Below, one piece after another: positions 35,301-44,599 of a stretch of 64,000 nucleotides of DNA; position 1 is the stretch's first letter, and the number at the start of each line of letters is the position of its first letter. The stretch spans positions 1,386,001 to 1,450,000 of the forward strand of contig WBVU01000004.1 of NCBI GenBank assembly GCA_009192285.1, in the 5' to 3' direction. Source of the stretch: Morchella semilibera. Lineage: Eukaryota > Ascomycota > Pezizomycetes > Pezizales > Morchellaceae. The notes beneath the pieces are model-generated. The model saw only the letters and a list, made by a program, of their open reading frames with translations. It did no database searches and was not told where the DNA came from. A program made the position numbers and the translations under genes.

Positions 35301-35368
35301 ATGGAGAAGAGAAGAAGAAAGGAGAGAGGGATGAGGGCAAGAAGGGAGGAGGGGAAAGTGAGGGGTTG
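35301..35368 (-). promoter_or_regulatory. CT-rich promoter tract of the eEF2 gene
   Basis: On the transcribed (minus) strand this is almost continuous pyrimidine (TTTCCCCTCCTCCCTTCTTG...), lying about 170-235 bp before the eEF2 start codon. Pyrimidine-rich blocks just upstream of the start site are a known feature of highly expressed fungal genes. The site of initiation itself cannot be seen. Confidence 0.5.
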
Positions 35369-36708
35369 TGGGTGTGAGGGGTTGGCTGAGTTTTGAATGT
35401 GGATAATAAACACCCTGATTGGCTGGAAATATAGATTACTAGGGTGGAACGATAGCTTACTGACAAATGCTCTTGTGGGCGAATTTTTTTCTCCCAGGTA
35501 GAGTGACTGCTCTTCGCGGGGTCGTGTCGTTTGTGCAGTCTGGGTAATCGCTCGCTTCCTTGCCGGACCGGGAAGGCCACAGTACCTACCTACATGTACA
35601 TGTAGTTGAGTCACCACTAAAAACTTTTGGTCCCCTCTTCCCCTCAGTGCGTCACATTGGAGGGGCAGCATTCAGATCAAAGAACTCGGAAACGCCTCCA
35701 AACTACATAACAATTCGACTCTGATTGTTTTTCTTCGACACCTATTACAACTGTCCTTGGGATCGCAGATGTCGATATTGGTTATGTGCCGGTACACATA
35801 TGTCCATACTCTCTAGGTACACCTCTCATCTCGAATACCAAACCCCACCTTTCGCACGGACCAGTTAACCGTTATCACCGATACCTTACATCATGCTTTG
35901 TGACGCGATGTCTCAGCCCACCCGCATATTATCAGTAACCGAGACGCTAATCATAACCGCAGCACTAAGTTTCCTAAGCAGCAATCACGAGGATTTAGTG
36001 GGAGAACTACTCAATTAATCATTCTCTTTTACGCGGCTTTTAAGCTCTCAGTAAACAAAATATTTTAAAATCATCAGCAAATCATATGTAGGTTAGTATG
36101 TAATTAATGAAGTAAACAAAAAAAAATATGTAGGTTAGCACTAAATCGTTCGCAAATCAAATCCTAAGCTCCGTCATAACACAGAGTATGCCCCGCAGAC
36201 CAGAGGGCTCCTGTCCAAGAGACTTCCTGAAAGCCTTGATGACTTAATACGGCAACCTCAATATTCAAAGCATTTTGGTAGCGTTTCCTGTGACTAAGAA
36301 GATAGGTATTATCCCCTTGAACTCCGGTTTTATGGAGCCATATGTAGCTTCTTGCATTTGCATCCTGCAGCGCTTTGACACATTTGTCATTGGGGCAAAG
36401 ATCCGATCTTGTCAGCCCTACAATTACCCCTGACTCCATAATACCCTTGATAATGTTGACGTATCTCTTTCACTGGTGATTAAATGCTGCCAACTTTTGA
36501 GGGGCCACCTCCGCCACCGTGACAACCATGAACCAGGAACCAGCTCTCAGAAGTACAGACGGCGTATTTCTGAGGGAACACCCCGGGTGCACGGTGCACT
36601 ATGCGGCCTCCTTAAATGTTGGCAGCTTCACCAGCAAAAGAGATACTTGGCTTTAGGAAGTATCACTCATGGGCTAGGCTTAGTTCTGGTAATATAGACT
36701 AGGAACTG

Positions 36709-36791
36709 TACTTGCCAAATTTTTAAATTTAGGACGAGATATAACCAAAAGTTGGGTGGCAACCGTCCTAAACTTGAAAATTTGGCAAGTA
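36709..36791. mobile_element. Miniature TA-flanked inverted-repeat element (about 79 bp)
   Basis: TA, then CTTGCCAAATTTTTAAATTT-AGGACG, a ~27-bp centre, then CGTCCTAAACTTGAAAATTTGGCAAG, then TA. The arms match at 25 of 27 positions; the two mismatches are transitions. A TA on each flank fits the TA target-site duplication of Tc1/mariner-type transposition. With no coding capacity it would be a very small MITE or solo foldback. Confidence 0.6.
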
Positions 36792-38133
36792 TATAAGCTT
36801 GGCTTTACCACAGTGCCACAGCTCATCAACTATAAACCAGAGCCAGAGTCTTTTAGGCAGGCCTTCTCGAGCTACATAAAAGATACAAGTCACAATTAAG
36901 TAGCTGATTTGACCAATGCTGGGGGGATATCAAGGACACAGATTTTTACTCGCCTCGAGCTGCTGGAGCCTCAGGAATAGCGGACACCAGACTGGGCGGT
37001 TTTCACGGGGAAGCGGTCAGTGCGAGAGGGTATGGATTTTCCTCACAAACATTGTCCTCTCGCCAACCCCCCCCCCCCGGGGGTGCGCTCTACCCATACT
37101 CCAGCTTAGCGGATTATGCACTGTTGGGGGTTATGGCGAAACAACATATAAAGTGAACCAAGTCACCATTAGGAAATGTCTCCGGTAATACTTTGATACT
37201 ATCCTCAACACTCAAAACTGCTAACTTCACAGAAATAAGATGGGTTTTAAGAAAAACCAGCCTAGCCATAACTGTGTTAATGCAAAAATAAACCTATTCA
37301 CTTTGAGTCAGCGTAAGGCTGGCGCAGAGTGACAAACATATCCAGTCACTAATAATTAATGACTCACCTGGGTTCAACGAGTGGCGGATCTGGATCGAGG
37401 AGACTCATTGCTTGAGTCATCGTGTATTACGAGCATATATTGCAGACATTTCCGTGCCAGCCAACCATAGAGGCCTCAGAAGCAAAGGGGTATGTGCGCT
37501 TTTTGGCTGCTTCTGTTGGTTTTAACGAACCCTATTCGCCACCAAACCCGGCTTGCCATTAACCTAAAAATGACTGTACTATATTACAATTATAATATTA
37601 ATGTTGATCTTATAACTTGTTGTAAATATATTTGCGGTATTAGGGATCTGCAAGAATTATTTGCTCTTTTAGCATTTGTTTAGAATGTTACATCTCTTCC
37701 TAACACAATCTCTATCTTAATCATAATGATTTCGAGTTTGTCCACCTGCTACAGCTACCACCGTAACACAAGCACCCCATTAACTTACAATATATTATGA
37801 GCTAAATGGTCACCGCGGAAAGACAGTCTCAATTTTTGACAGCAATTAATTTCTCAAAAGAAATATTTCCAGACAGTATTTCACTTAACAAGTCCTACTA
37901 ATATTAGTATTTGGCGCCCTATGCCAGCAGTACTGGAATTCGTACGCATTACTAACACCTGGCGTGTCTACGAAGGGGGATAATTACGTGTAGTCGTCCC
38001 CTAACTCTGGCTATTGCCCCCACCTATCCCTCCTACTCCGGGACCTCCGATCTCCGAGCCAAGGCAGTAGACAGAAATTTCCCCCGTAGATCCAGTGAGT
38101 AGGGGTATAATGGGGTTTGACCAACCCCTCTGA

Positions 38134-38361
38134 TACAGCCGCATATATCCGCAAAGTTTTGGCACCCCTGTCTCGGAACTCATGAGTTCAAATCGTGATA
38201 TAAACAACCAGATAAGAGTGACTGCAAAGACAATTTATAGTTACATAGTGCCGTCTATCACAACCCTTCGCAACCTTGCCTTTCGAGGAAAGGACCGAAA
38301 TATTTTGTTGTAATCGCAGGATCTTTTTACAGGGTGCCAAAACTTTGCGGACGCGGCTGTA
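38134..38361. mobile_element. Tc1/mariner-type MITE, about 228 bp with 33-38 bp terminal inverted repeats
   Basis: The left end (38134-38171) reads TACAGCCGCATATATCCGCA then AAGTTTTGGCACCCCTGT. The right end (38329-38361), read from the other strand, gives TACAGCCGC-GTCCGCAAAG then TTTTGGCACCCTGT. The core CCGCAAAGTTTTGGCACCC is identical in both. Both termini have TA followed by CAG, as in Tc1/mariner elements that duplicate TA on insertion. The 157-bp interior has no coding capacity, so it is a non-autonomous derivative. Confidence 0.75.
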
Positions 38362-39007
38362 CACAAAGTCTCCCCACCCTAATTGCAGTGTTAACTCCGC
38401 CTATAAGTATACAGTGATAGAAGATACCTGCGGTATTTTTCAGGGTGGTCTTTTCAGCCCCTCCTTTTCCCAGAAACTGAGCAGTGTCCAGTCCTTTAGA
38501 CCCTATTGTTACTGTCTCTGACTTTAAAAAGGGGGGGGGGGGGTGTGAGGTCTTTTCTAATTTACTCCACAAGATGCATGGGTGCTTGGTTTACTTGATT
38601 GGTTTTTTCGGTGGGTGGGAATAGTCTTCCGGGTAATTTCCCACTGGCTTCTGAAGTAATAGGCCCGAAGCTATTTGACCGTCCCGGTTATAGTTTTGAG
38701 CGTAAAATCTATTGTGAGCTTCTTACCGGGCTTGTTTGCTCATTCATCGCCTCCCCCCGTTTTTAAAAAGGGAGTTTTTGTGAAAACAAAGGCCCGTGTC
38801 ATGCCTTGTGAAGCAGTCGTAACAAAAATCAAGAAAAGAAAAAAAAGGAAGTGAGTTCAATCCCTTTCCTTAGATTATCACAATCAATTTGGATTGGATC
38901 ATGTGTTATCACTCGAGTCTTGGCAACCTCAGAAGTGGTATGAGGATGTCTACTATGTACTAGATTACATCCTTTTGCGCCCCGCAACTTTATTGGTTGA
39001 GGGTGAC

Positions 39008-39099
39008 GGGGGGGCCGAAGGCCCCCATAGCTACATGTACGTACCGTAGAGAGAGGATTTGTCTATCACTGTTCCCTAAAATTTATACAACTCGCGGTC
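39008..39099 (+). repeat. Direct repeat copy 1 (about 90 bp)
   Basis: Shares its order of motifs with 39402-39490: GGGG-CCGAAGG-CCC at the start, CATA-CTA, a TACATGTA with flanking GTAC, a TAGAGAGAGGAT/TAGAGGAT block, and a closing ACAACTCGCGGTC. Divergence is substantial but the order and spacing are kept. Confidence 0.6.
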
Positions 39100-39184
39100 A
39101 AAAAAGCCGGCAACAAAAGACTTATTTATGTGAATGAGTGTCATCCCTCAAGAGCGTCGCTACCATGTTGGGCATTCTCATCAC

Positions 39185-39257
39185 TGCTCCCACCAGGGTT
39201 TGAACCTGTCGTGGTCATATGACGAAGCCCAGTGTATTACCACTAGGCCACGCCACG
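39185..39257 (-). other. Degenerate tRNA-derived sequence with intact A and B boxes
   Basis: On the minus strand TGGCCTAGTGG (plus 39240-39250) fits the Pol III A box and GGTTCAAACCC (plus 39196-39206) fits the B box, at normal tRNA spacing. With canonical numbering the T stem pairs 4 of 5, but the acceptor, D and anticodon stems do not pair, and position 34-36 would read CGT. It is therefore not a functional tRNA. It lies between two direct repeats (39008-39099 and 39402-39490), suggesting a SINE-like or otherwise mobile origin. Confidence 0.5.
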
Positions 39258-39401
39258 ATGCTTTGTTTGTGTCATTGTAGTTTATGAGCCCCCCATTTGT
39301 GGAAAGATCTCCTTGGCAACGCATCAAAACCTGTGAACTGAATCGCATCACAGGGCAATGAAATGTCAAACTGGCGGGAATTGGGGGGGGATCCGGAGAG
39401 G

Positions 39402-39490
39402 GGGGGGCGCCGAAGGTCCCGGCCCATAACTAGAGTACGTACATGTATATGTACCTGCTAGAGGATTAAAACTTACACAACTCGCGGTCG
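39402..39490 (+). repeat. Direct repeat copy 2 (about 90 bp)
   Basis: Partner of the repeat at 39008-39099, about 394 bp further on, ending in the same CAACTCGCGGTC. Together they flank a ~300-bp interior that includes the tRNA-derived sequence. Confidence 0.6.
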
Positions 39491-40423
39491 CGAGGTGGTA
39501 ACCCCTAGTTATAAGTACTGGAGGGGACAAAAATTGGGAGCCATCGACTGCAATGTTTGTCTTAAGTATCGCTATATAGTTGACAAGTATAAATTATATA
39601 CTGCATTGCTGCACACCTACTTAGGCAAATTTATAGATTACGTTTATTGTAGGCGGAGTATCCTCACCACGTTACACCAACTCAAAACACCCCCCCTCCA
39701 CCGGGTACGTACTCTAGATCTAGATCTACTTACATGTATTCACAGCCCCACCTCTGCCCAGCCAGCAGCCAAATCAGCCCCATACCAAACACGCCGTCTA
39801 GTCTCTCTCATGCTAGTTATAATATTAGATGTAGTCAAAAAAAATTGGTTTTGAAGCAAGATGAGTTTCCCCCTTAACCCTTTGGGGGAAAGAGCCAGCA
39901 CGGTTGGAGCATTCTTTGGTGGGTTAGGGTTATCTATAGGGTCTCCTTCCGAATGTGTCCTAGATGTTATAAATACCAAACAATCTTTTCCTAGACTGCA
40001 CCCCCGAAATCAATACATAAATTGTTCTTTATAAGTCAATACCATTAACACTAACACACAAACCACTAGGAAGCTATCGGATAATCTCGAGTGGGGTCAA
40101 TGATCGAAACGACATGATATTTTCCAAATTCATTTTGTGAACGGGTGATTATGGGTAACTAACACATAATGAAATGATTTTGGGGGGCTAAGGCGGCGAT
40201 TTGTCACCTCCCTTTAGATCAATTGGGCGTGATTGCAAGGAGGGGTCGTCTAGAAGTAGAAGGTTCTCGTTCTTATACCAGCCCTAGAGGTGTGTAGACC
40301 CTGCTACCGTTGCATTTTTCTATCCCATGGATGATGCTCTTTATTTATTTATTTTAACTACCTATTAGTCGTTAAAGAGCAACGGGATTTACATCCCTAT
40401 CTACAACCCCGTAGACCAAGCAC

Positions 40424-41251
40424 CTACCCAGAAAAGTCCAACCTCATCAGCGGGCCCCTCCCCGCCATCCTCCAGAAATCCACACAGTCCAACCTCCTCC
40501 AATTCTCCCCACTCCTCGGCAGCGACCCCACCCCGCCCTCCTCCATCATCTCCAACACCCACTCCATCTGCTCCTCCTTCCTCTCCCCCTGCGCCCCGCC
40601 AGACCCCCACCCGCTCGCCAGGTCCCACCAATCATACACCCTCATATCACTCACGATCCAGCGCTCTCCGGGCGTAAACCTCCTCATCAGGCTCACCACC
40701 GCCCACGCCACATCGACACCATGCAACACATGCAGGCTCCCCTTCCCCCTTAGCGCCTCCTTCGTCGCTGCAACCCTCCCCACCCAGTTTCTAGGGTCGC
40801 GCTCGCCGCCCCACAGCCCCGCCAGGTTCAGCACCGCGCCGCCCAGCGCCAGCAGGGCGTCCTCGGCGACGGCGCGGGCATTGGCGGTGTCGTATGGGCT
40901 GTGACGGGTTATATGTCCGGGCACCGTCCAGATGCCTGTCGAGCCGAGCTGGATGAAGTTTGGCGTGGGGGTGGTGGGGTGCGTCTGGCTGTAGAGGGAG
41001 ACGAGGGTCTTGGTGGCTTCGGCGCTGCGCAGAGGGAAGATGATGAGGATGGTGGTGGCGGGGGGGAGGACGGTGAAGGGCGTGGGGTCTGTCGAGGTGG
41101 GGTCGAAGGTGAAGGGGATTGTGGAGGGACTGCTACTGCGGGAGGTGAGGGCGTGGGTGATTGAGAGCTGGGTGAGGAGGGGGACAAGGAAGGTGCTGGT
41201 CCAGCCGGAGCCGAGGAGGAGGATATCGACGTGGGGTGGGTCGGTGGTCAT
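40424..41251 (-). CDS. Rossmann-fold NAD(P)-binding protein (YeeZ-like SDR), 275 aa
   Basis: A single uninterrupted exon from ATG 41251 to TAG 40424. The N-terminus VDILLLGSGWTSTFLVPLL contains the nucleotide-binding turn LGSGWTSTFL after a first beta strand. Further on, ATTILIIFPLRS (beta strand), FIQLGSTGIWTVPG with the SDR-like G-S-T-G-I-W motif, SPYDTANARAVAEDALLALG, LAGLWGGERDPRNWVGRV and LHVLHGVDVAWAVV match the YeeZ/YbjT-like atypical epimerase proteins of bacteria and fungi. Their substrate is unknown. The C-terminal ~80 residues carry a Trp-rich region (YDWWDLASGWGSGG). It is possible that the TAG lies inside a missed terminal intron, since GTAGGT overlaps the stop. Otherwise it looks complete. 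Confidence 0.72.
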   Translation of the reverse strand: MTTDPPHVDILLLGSGWTSTFLVPLLTQLSITHALTSRSSSPSTIPFTFDPTSTDPTPFTVLPPATTILIIFPLRSAEATKTLVSLYSQTHPTTPTPNFIQLGSTGIWTVPGHITRHSPYDTANARAVAEDALLALGGAVLNLAGLWGGERDPRNWVGRVAATKEALRGKGSLHVLHGVDVAWAVVSLMRRFTPGERWIVSDMRVYDWWDLASGWGSGGAQGERKEEQMEWVLEMMEEGGVGSLPRSGENWRRLDCVDFWRMAGRGPLMRLDFSG

Positions 41252-43160
41252 TTTAGAATTGAGGTTTTTAAGATTAGATATAACTCGTTGTGGACGGAGG
41301 TGGGGAGTTTATATTGATGGTTTCTAGGTTCTTGTCTATATAGTAGTCGTGATTGGATATATATACGATGATTGGCGAATCCGAGTTATCGGTGATGTCA
41401 ATGATTAAGGGGGGGGTCAATGATCACAATGCGTGGGATGCGTGGGATGCTTGGCCGGGCACGGGCGTTTGAGCGCGGGGAAACTTGTTACCCGGCAGGG
41501 ATGGATGGATGGGGGTCAAGGCACGTGAGTTCGCGTTCAGAGGCTCTCGGACGTGTTATATATTACGGTTCCGTTGGTGTAGAGGGTTTCAGGGGACTCA
41601 ATTGCTTGCTTTGAGCGCTGCTGATGTTTCACAGATACGGGAAGAAGAAGCACATCATCATCAATACGGAACAACGAATCAGTTTGACAGCTACATAGCA
41701 TTATATTGGGTAATGTAGTTTCTATTGCGTAAATTCAACAACCTGACGGGGAACTACAGCCCTACCACATCCGTTGTAGATACCAGATGCTGTGGATCCG
41801 ATGCAGAGGGAGTCCCTGGAAGCTACAATTTATATGTATGTCATAAACCTAAGCGAGCAAAAAAGTCAGCGCCCCGTCCACGACTCATTTAACTGGCCGC
41901 CCAAAAACACCCCAAAAGTAGGTACAACATCAGATCAAGTGTAGTGTTTTTAAATCCGCATGTCGCGACCCGCCAATGTCCCTCCCACCACACAGATGGG
42001 ACACCCGCCGAGACGGGGCCCTTCTAGGAGGGGAAGGCTCAGCTTGGTCACGAGTAGGTATTGCAGAACTCATATATTCATCACTTGGGCCCTACTTTTG
42101 TGTGGCAGAGCAAAGAGCAAAGAGAGGTGGACAACTTACTATTAGCAATATTCTTCTGGCTGTGTAGCCGTTGGTGTTTGATGGTGTATGATCCGGGGAG
42201 ACGAGGTGAAAAAAATCCGTGGGGCTTTAAGGGTGGGCTAGTGGCTTGGCAACAGAGGGCCGGGTAAGTGGGAGATTGTTTCACTGATTCTCACTCGAGA
42301 ACCGAACCTTCGACTATGAGGCGTGGTTAGGGCAGTATCACTTTGTTGGGGGCTGGGGGTTAGTATGTACGATCTCGTATTCACTGCGGTTCCTCCGGAG
42401 ATATCATCGGTATTACGCCCGTAACAACATTTTGATAGCAACAGCTAACATCATTTACGCGGTAGCAATTAAGGTACTTTAGCTCTCGAAGGGAAATTAG
42501 GTCCTAGATCCTCTAGATATGTACTTACATGTATAGTTTGTGAATTTTGATATACTAATCATATTATTCTTATTGTTATTATTACGAGGTCTCACAGACG
42601 TTCGGCCACCCCGCTAGCTAAGCTTGTGAGTCAGGGTAATCCCCACTTATTCCAACGACGTCGGCACATCAACAAACATCTACTTCGCGCAATCTTGCTT
42701 GACTCACCACCATATATCACCACTCTCACCACCACATGCCGGCTCACGATCTGAGGGTTGGGTTGGGTTGTGAGTTTTGCGCGCCCCCGGGGAGGGAGTG
42801 GGGGAGCCTAAACAGGGATGGTGTGGTTTTGAGCCTCACTTTAAAATTAGTTTGACGGGTCTATCACGTGCATAATGTATGTCCAATAGAACTAATCAGT
42901 AAAAACACCCAAAAGAGTGAGTGTGCTAGGTATTCTATTATCCTATTTAAGTATTTATGTACTGAGGGGGAGGGATTTACGGGAGAGAGGGAGAGAGCTT
43001 CAGCTCCTCTATGGCCAGTTATGAGTGTCGGTGCGGTACTAAAATTAAAACGGCGGGCCAAGCTCTGCGCATATATTCATGAGTGAGTGCCTGAGTGGGG
43101 TCAGGACGACGTTGGCTGGTGTCGTGGTATATGCCAATGGCTATATAAAAAAATAAAATA
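41252..43160. other. Intergenic region at the strand-polarity switch
   Basis: All genes from 16 to 41.3 kb are on the minus strand and all from 43.6 kb onward on the plus strand, so this is a divergent promoter region. No gene is recognised. It contains TACATGTA at 42526-42533. Confidence 0.5.
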
Positions 43161-43190
43161 CAATACAATACAATACAATACAATACATAC
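43161..43190. repeat. (CAATA)6 microsatellite
   Basis: Six perfect CAATA units. The same pentanucleotide, in the other orientation, occurs at about 300-320. Confidence 0.9.
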
Positions 43191-43364
43191 TTGTACACGC
43201 ACGTACTCACCAATGAATACAATCAGGGCTCGTGATATTAATTACTTAGAAAGTGCCCCGCAAAGTTACGGTGCTCTGTCCCGTCAGCCCTGTAGCAGCA
43301 GCAGCTTTCTTATACCACACACACACCACACGCACACACACGCACGCACACCACACAACCTTTT

Positions 43365-43398
43365 CTCCTCCTCCTCCTCCTCCTCCTCCTCCTCCTCC
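43365..43398. repeat. (CTC)n microsatellite in the phosphatase 5' region
   Basis: Eleven consecutive CTC/TCC units within a long CT-rich leader (about 43350-43560) upstream of the start codon at 43628. A CAC trinucleotide run follows near 43590-43612. These probably belong to the promoter or 5' UTR. Confidence 0.8.
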
Positions 43399-43627
43399 CC
43401 CTCCTCCTCTCCTCTCCACTCCCCCCCTCACTCTCACTCTCTTCCTATATTATAAGCATCAATCAATCAGTTCTATCTATCAGAGATACCCCCCTCTCCA
43501 ATCTTCATCTCCATCTATTACCCCCCCCCCTCCCTCTCTCTTTTCTGGTACTACTCCCATCACGCGCTGTCATTCGTTTCCCCCCCATATCACCACCACC
43601 ACCACCACCACCATCATAACTACGGCA

Positions 43628-44599
43628 ATGGCTAATACTATGTCACTCCAAACACCTACCTCTCACCAGCCCAACAACGTCTACACCGCTGGCCTCCCTG
43701 CCCCACCTCGTATCCTAATCCCACCACCCACGCTCAACCCCGAAGCCCGCCAATTCGAGGGCTCCGATGCCCACTCCTCACTCGAACACATGATTGTCTC
43801 CCCCAACAGCAGTGTCCTCCCCACCTCGCTCCAAGACTGGAAATACGAATCCCGCCGTGAAGCTCAGCAGATCCTCACACACCTATGGCTCGGCCCTCTC
43901 AGCGCCGCAAAGTCCGTTGATTTCATCAAGCGCGAGAACATCACGCTTCTGCTTGCCGTCCGCAGTGCCATGACCGCCCGTGCCAATCTGCTCGCAACCC
44001 AGCTCCCCGGAGTCCGCTTCGAGAGCATCGATGTCTCCGGGAACCAGCAGCTCATTGCGCAGTTCCAGCGCGCGACGGACCTCATTGACGAGCACTACCT
44101 CGCCGGCCTAGGCGCGGACCGCCCCGCCGAGGTCTGCGCGCCCATCGATGGCCGTGCGCTGTATACGTACCAGCGGGCGTACTTTCAGGAGCATCGGGCG
44201 CTACCCCCGGGCGGGAAGACGCTGTTATTCTGCGAGAGCGGGAATGAGAGGAGTGCTGCGGTGGCCGCGGCGTATATCATGCAGCATTTGGGCGGCTCGG
44301 CGGTGCAGGCGATCCAGCATGTGCAGTCGAGGCGTTTCTGTGTGTGTTTTGATGATGGGATGAAGTGGCTACTGCAGAGCTACGAGCCTATATGGATGGC
44401 GAGGAGACAGGCGTTCTTGGGGTCTAGGGGTAATGGGGGTGGCCAGCCGGGGAGTAAGGGTGTAAGCCCATATAGGGGCGAGAAGAAGAGGACCCTAGAA
44501 GAGTACGATGATGAGGGAGATAGTCCCGTGCAAATTGGGAGCAGGGTGAGTGCGCCCTTTGCGGACCATGGTGTCGAGGCGGATATGGAAATGTCGTAG
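43628..44599 (+). CDS. Atypical dual-specificity/tyrosine phosphatase, 323 aa
   Basis: Start ATG 43628 (context GGCAATGGC) is chosen over an upstream in-frame ATG at 43253 because the intervening frame is only repeat-encoded Pro/His/Thr. The fold begins near residue 75 with REAQQILTHLWLGPLSAAKS and the typical first DSP strand (ITLLLAVRSA). The P-loop is FCESGNERSAAVAAAYIMQH: Cys202 and Arg208 form CX5R, followed by Ser. The usual His before the catalytic Cys is Phe. The candidate general-acid region FESIDVSGN (about 131-139) is separated from the P-loop by about 65 residues, longer than in most DSPs, with an Ala/Arg/Tyr-rich insertion (VCAPIDGRALYTYQRAYFQ). STYX-type pseudophosphatases lose the Cys, which is not the case here. 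The C-terminus is disordered and acidic. Single exon, intact. Confidence 0.75.
   Translation: MANTMSLQTPTSHQPNNVYTAGLPAPPRILIPPPTLNPEARQFEGSDAHSSLEHMIVSPNSSVLPTSLQDWKYESRREAQQILTHLWLGPLSAAKSVDFIKRENITLLLAVRSAMTARANLLATQLPGVRFESIDVSGNQQLIAQFQRATDLIDEHYLAGLGADRPAEVCAPIDGRALYTYQRAYFQEHRALPPGGKTLLFCESGNERSAAVAAAYIMQHLGGSAVQAIQHVQSRRFCVCFDDGMKWLLQSYEPIWMARRQAFLGSRGNGGGQPGSKGVSPYRGEKKRTLEEYDDEGDSPVQIGSRVSAPFADHGVEADMEMS

Larger units (their letters stand above)
35135..40423. other. Gene-free, element-rich region, about 5.3 kb
   Basis: The first ~600 bp are the eEF2 upstream region. The rest carries several small repeated or inverted structures (36709-36791, 38134-38361, 39008-39490, listed separately), a 12-nt C run (37067-37078), a 13-nt G run (38531-38543), and five TACATGTA sites (35591-35598 overlapping 35597-35604, 39032-39039, 39440-39447, 39731-39738). 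The minus-strand frame 36164-36439 (91 codons) is protein-like in composition but unrecognised. Confidence 0.55.

Noticed and set aside
36164-36439. 91-codon minus-strand frame (ESGVIVGLTRSDLCPNDK...)
   Set aside because: Protein-like composition but no family recognised and no extension on either side; could be a transposon scrap, not enough to call.
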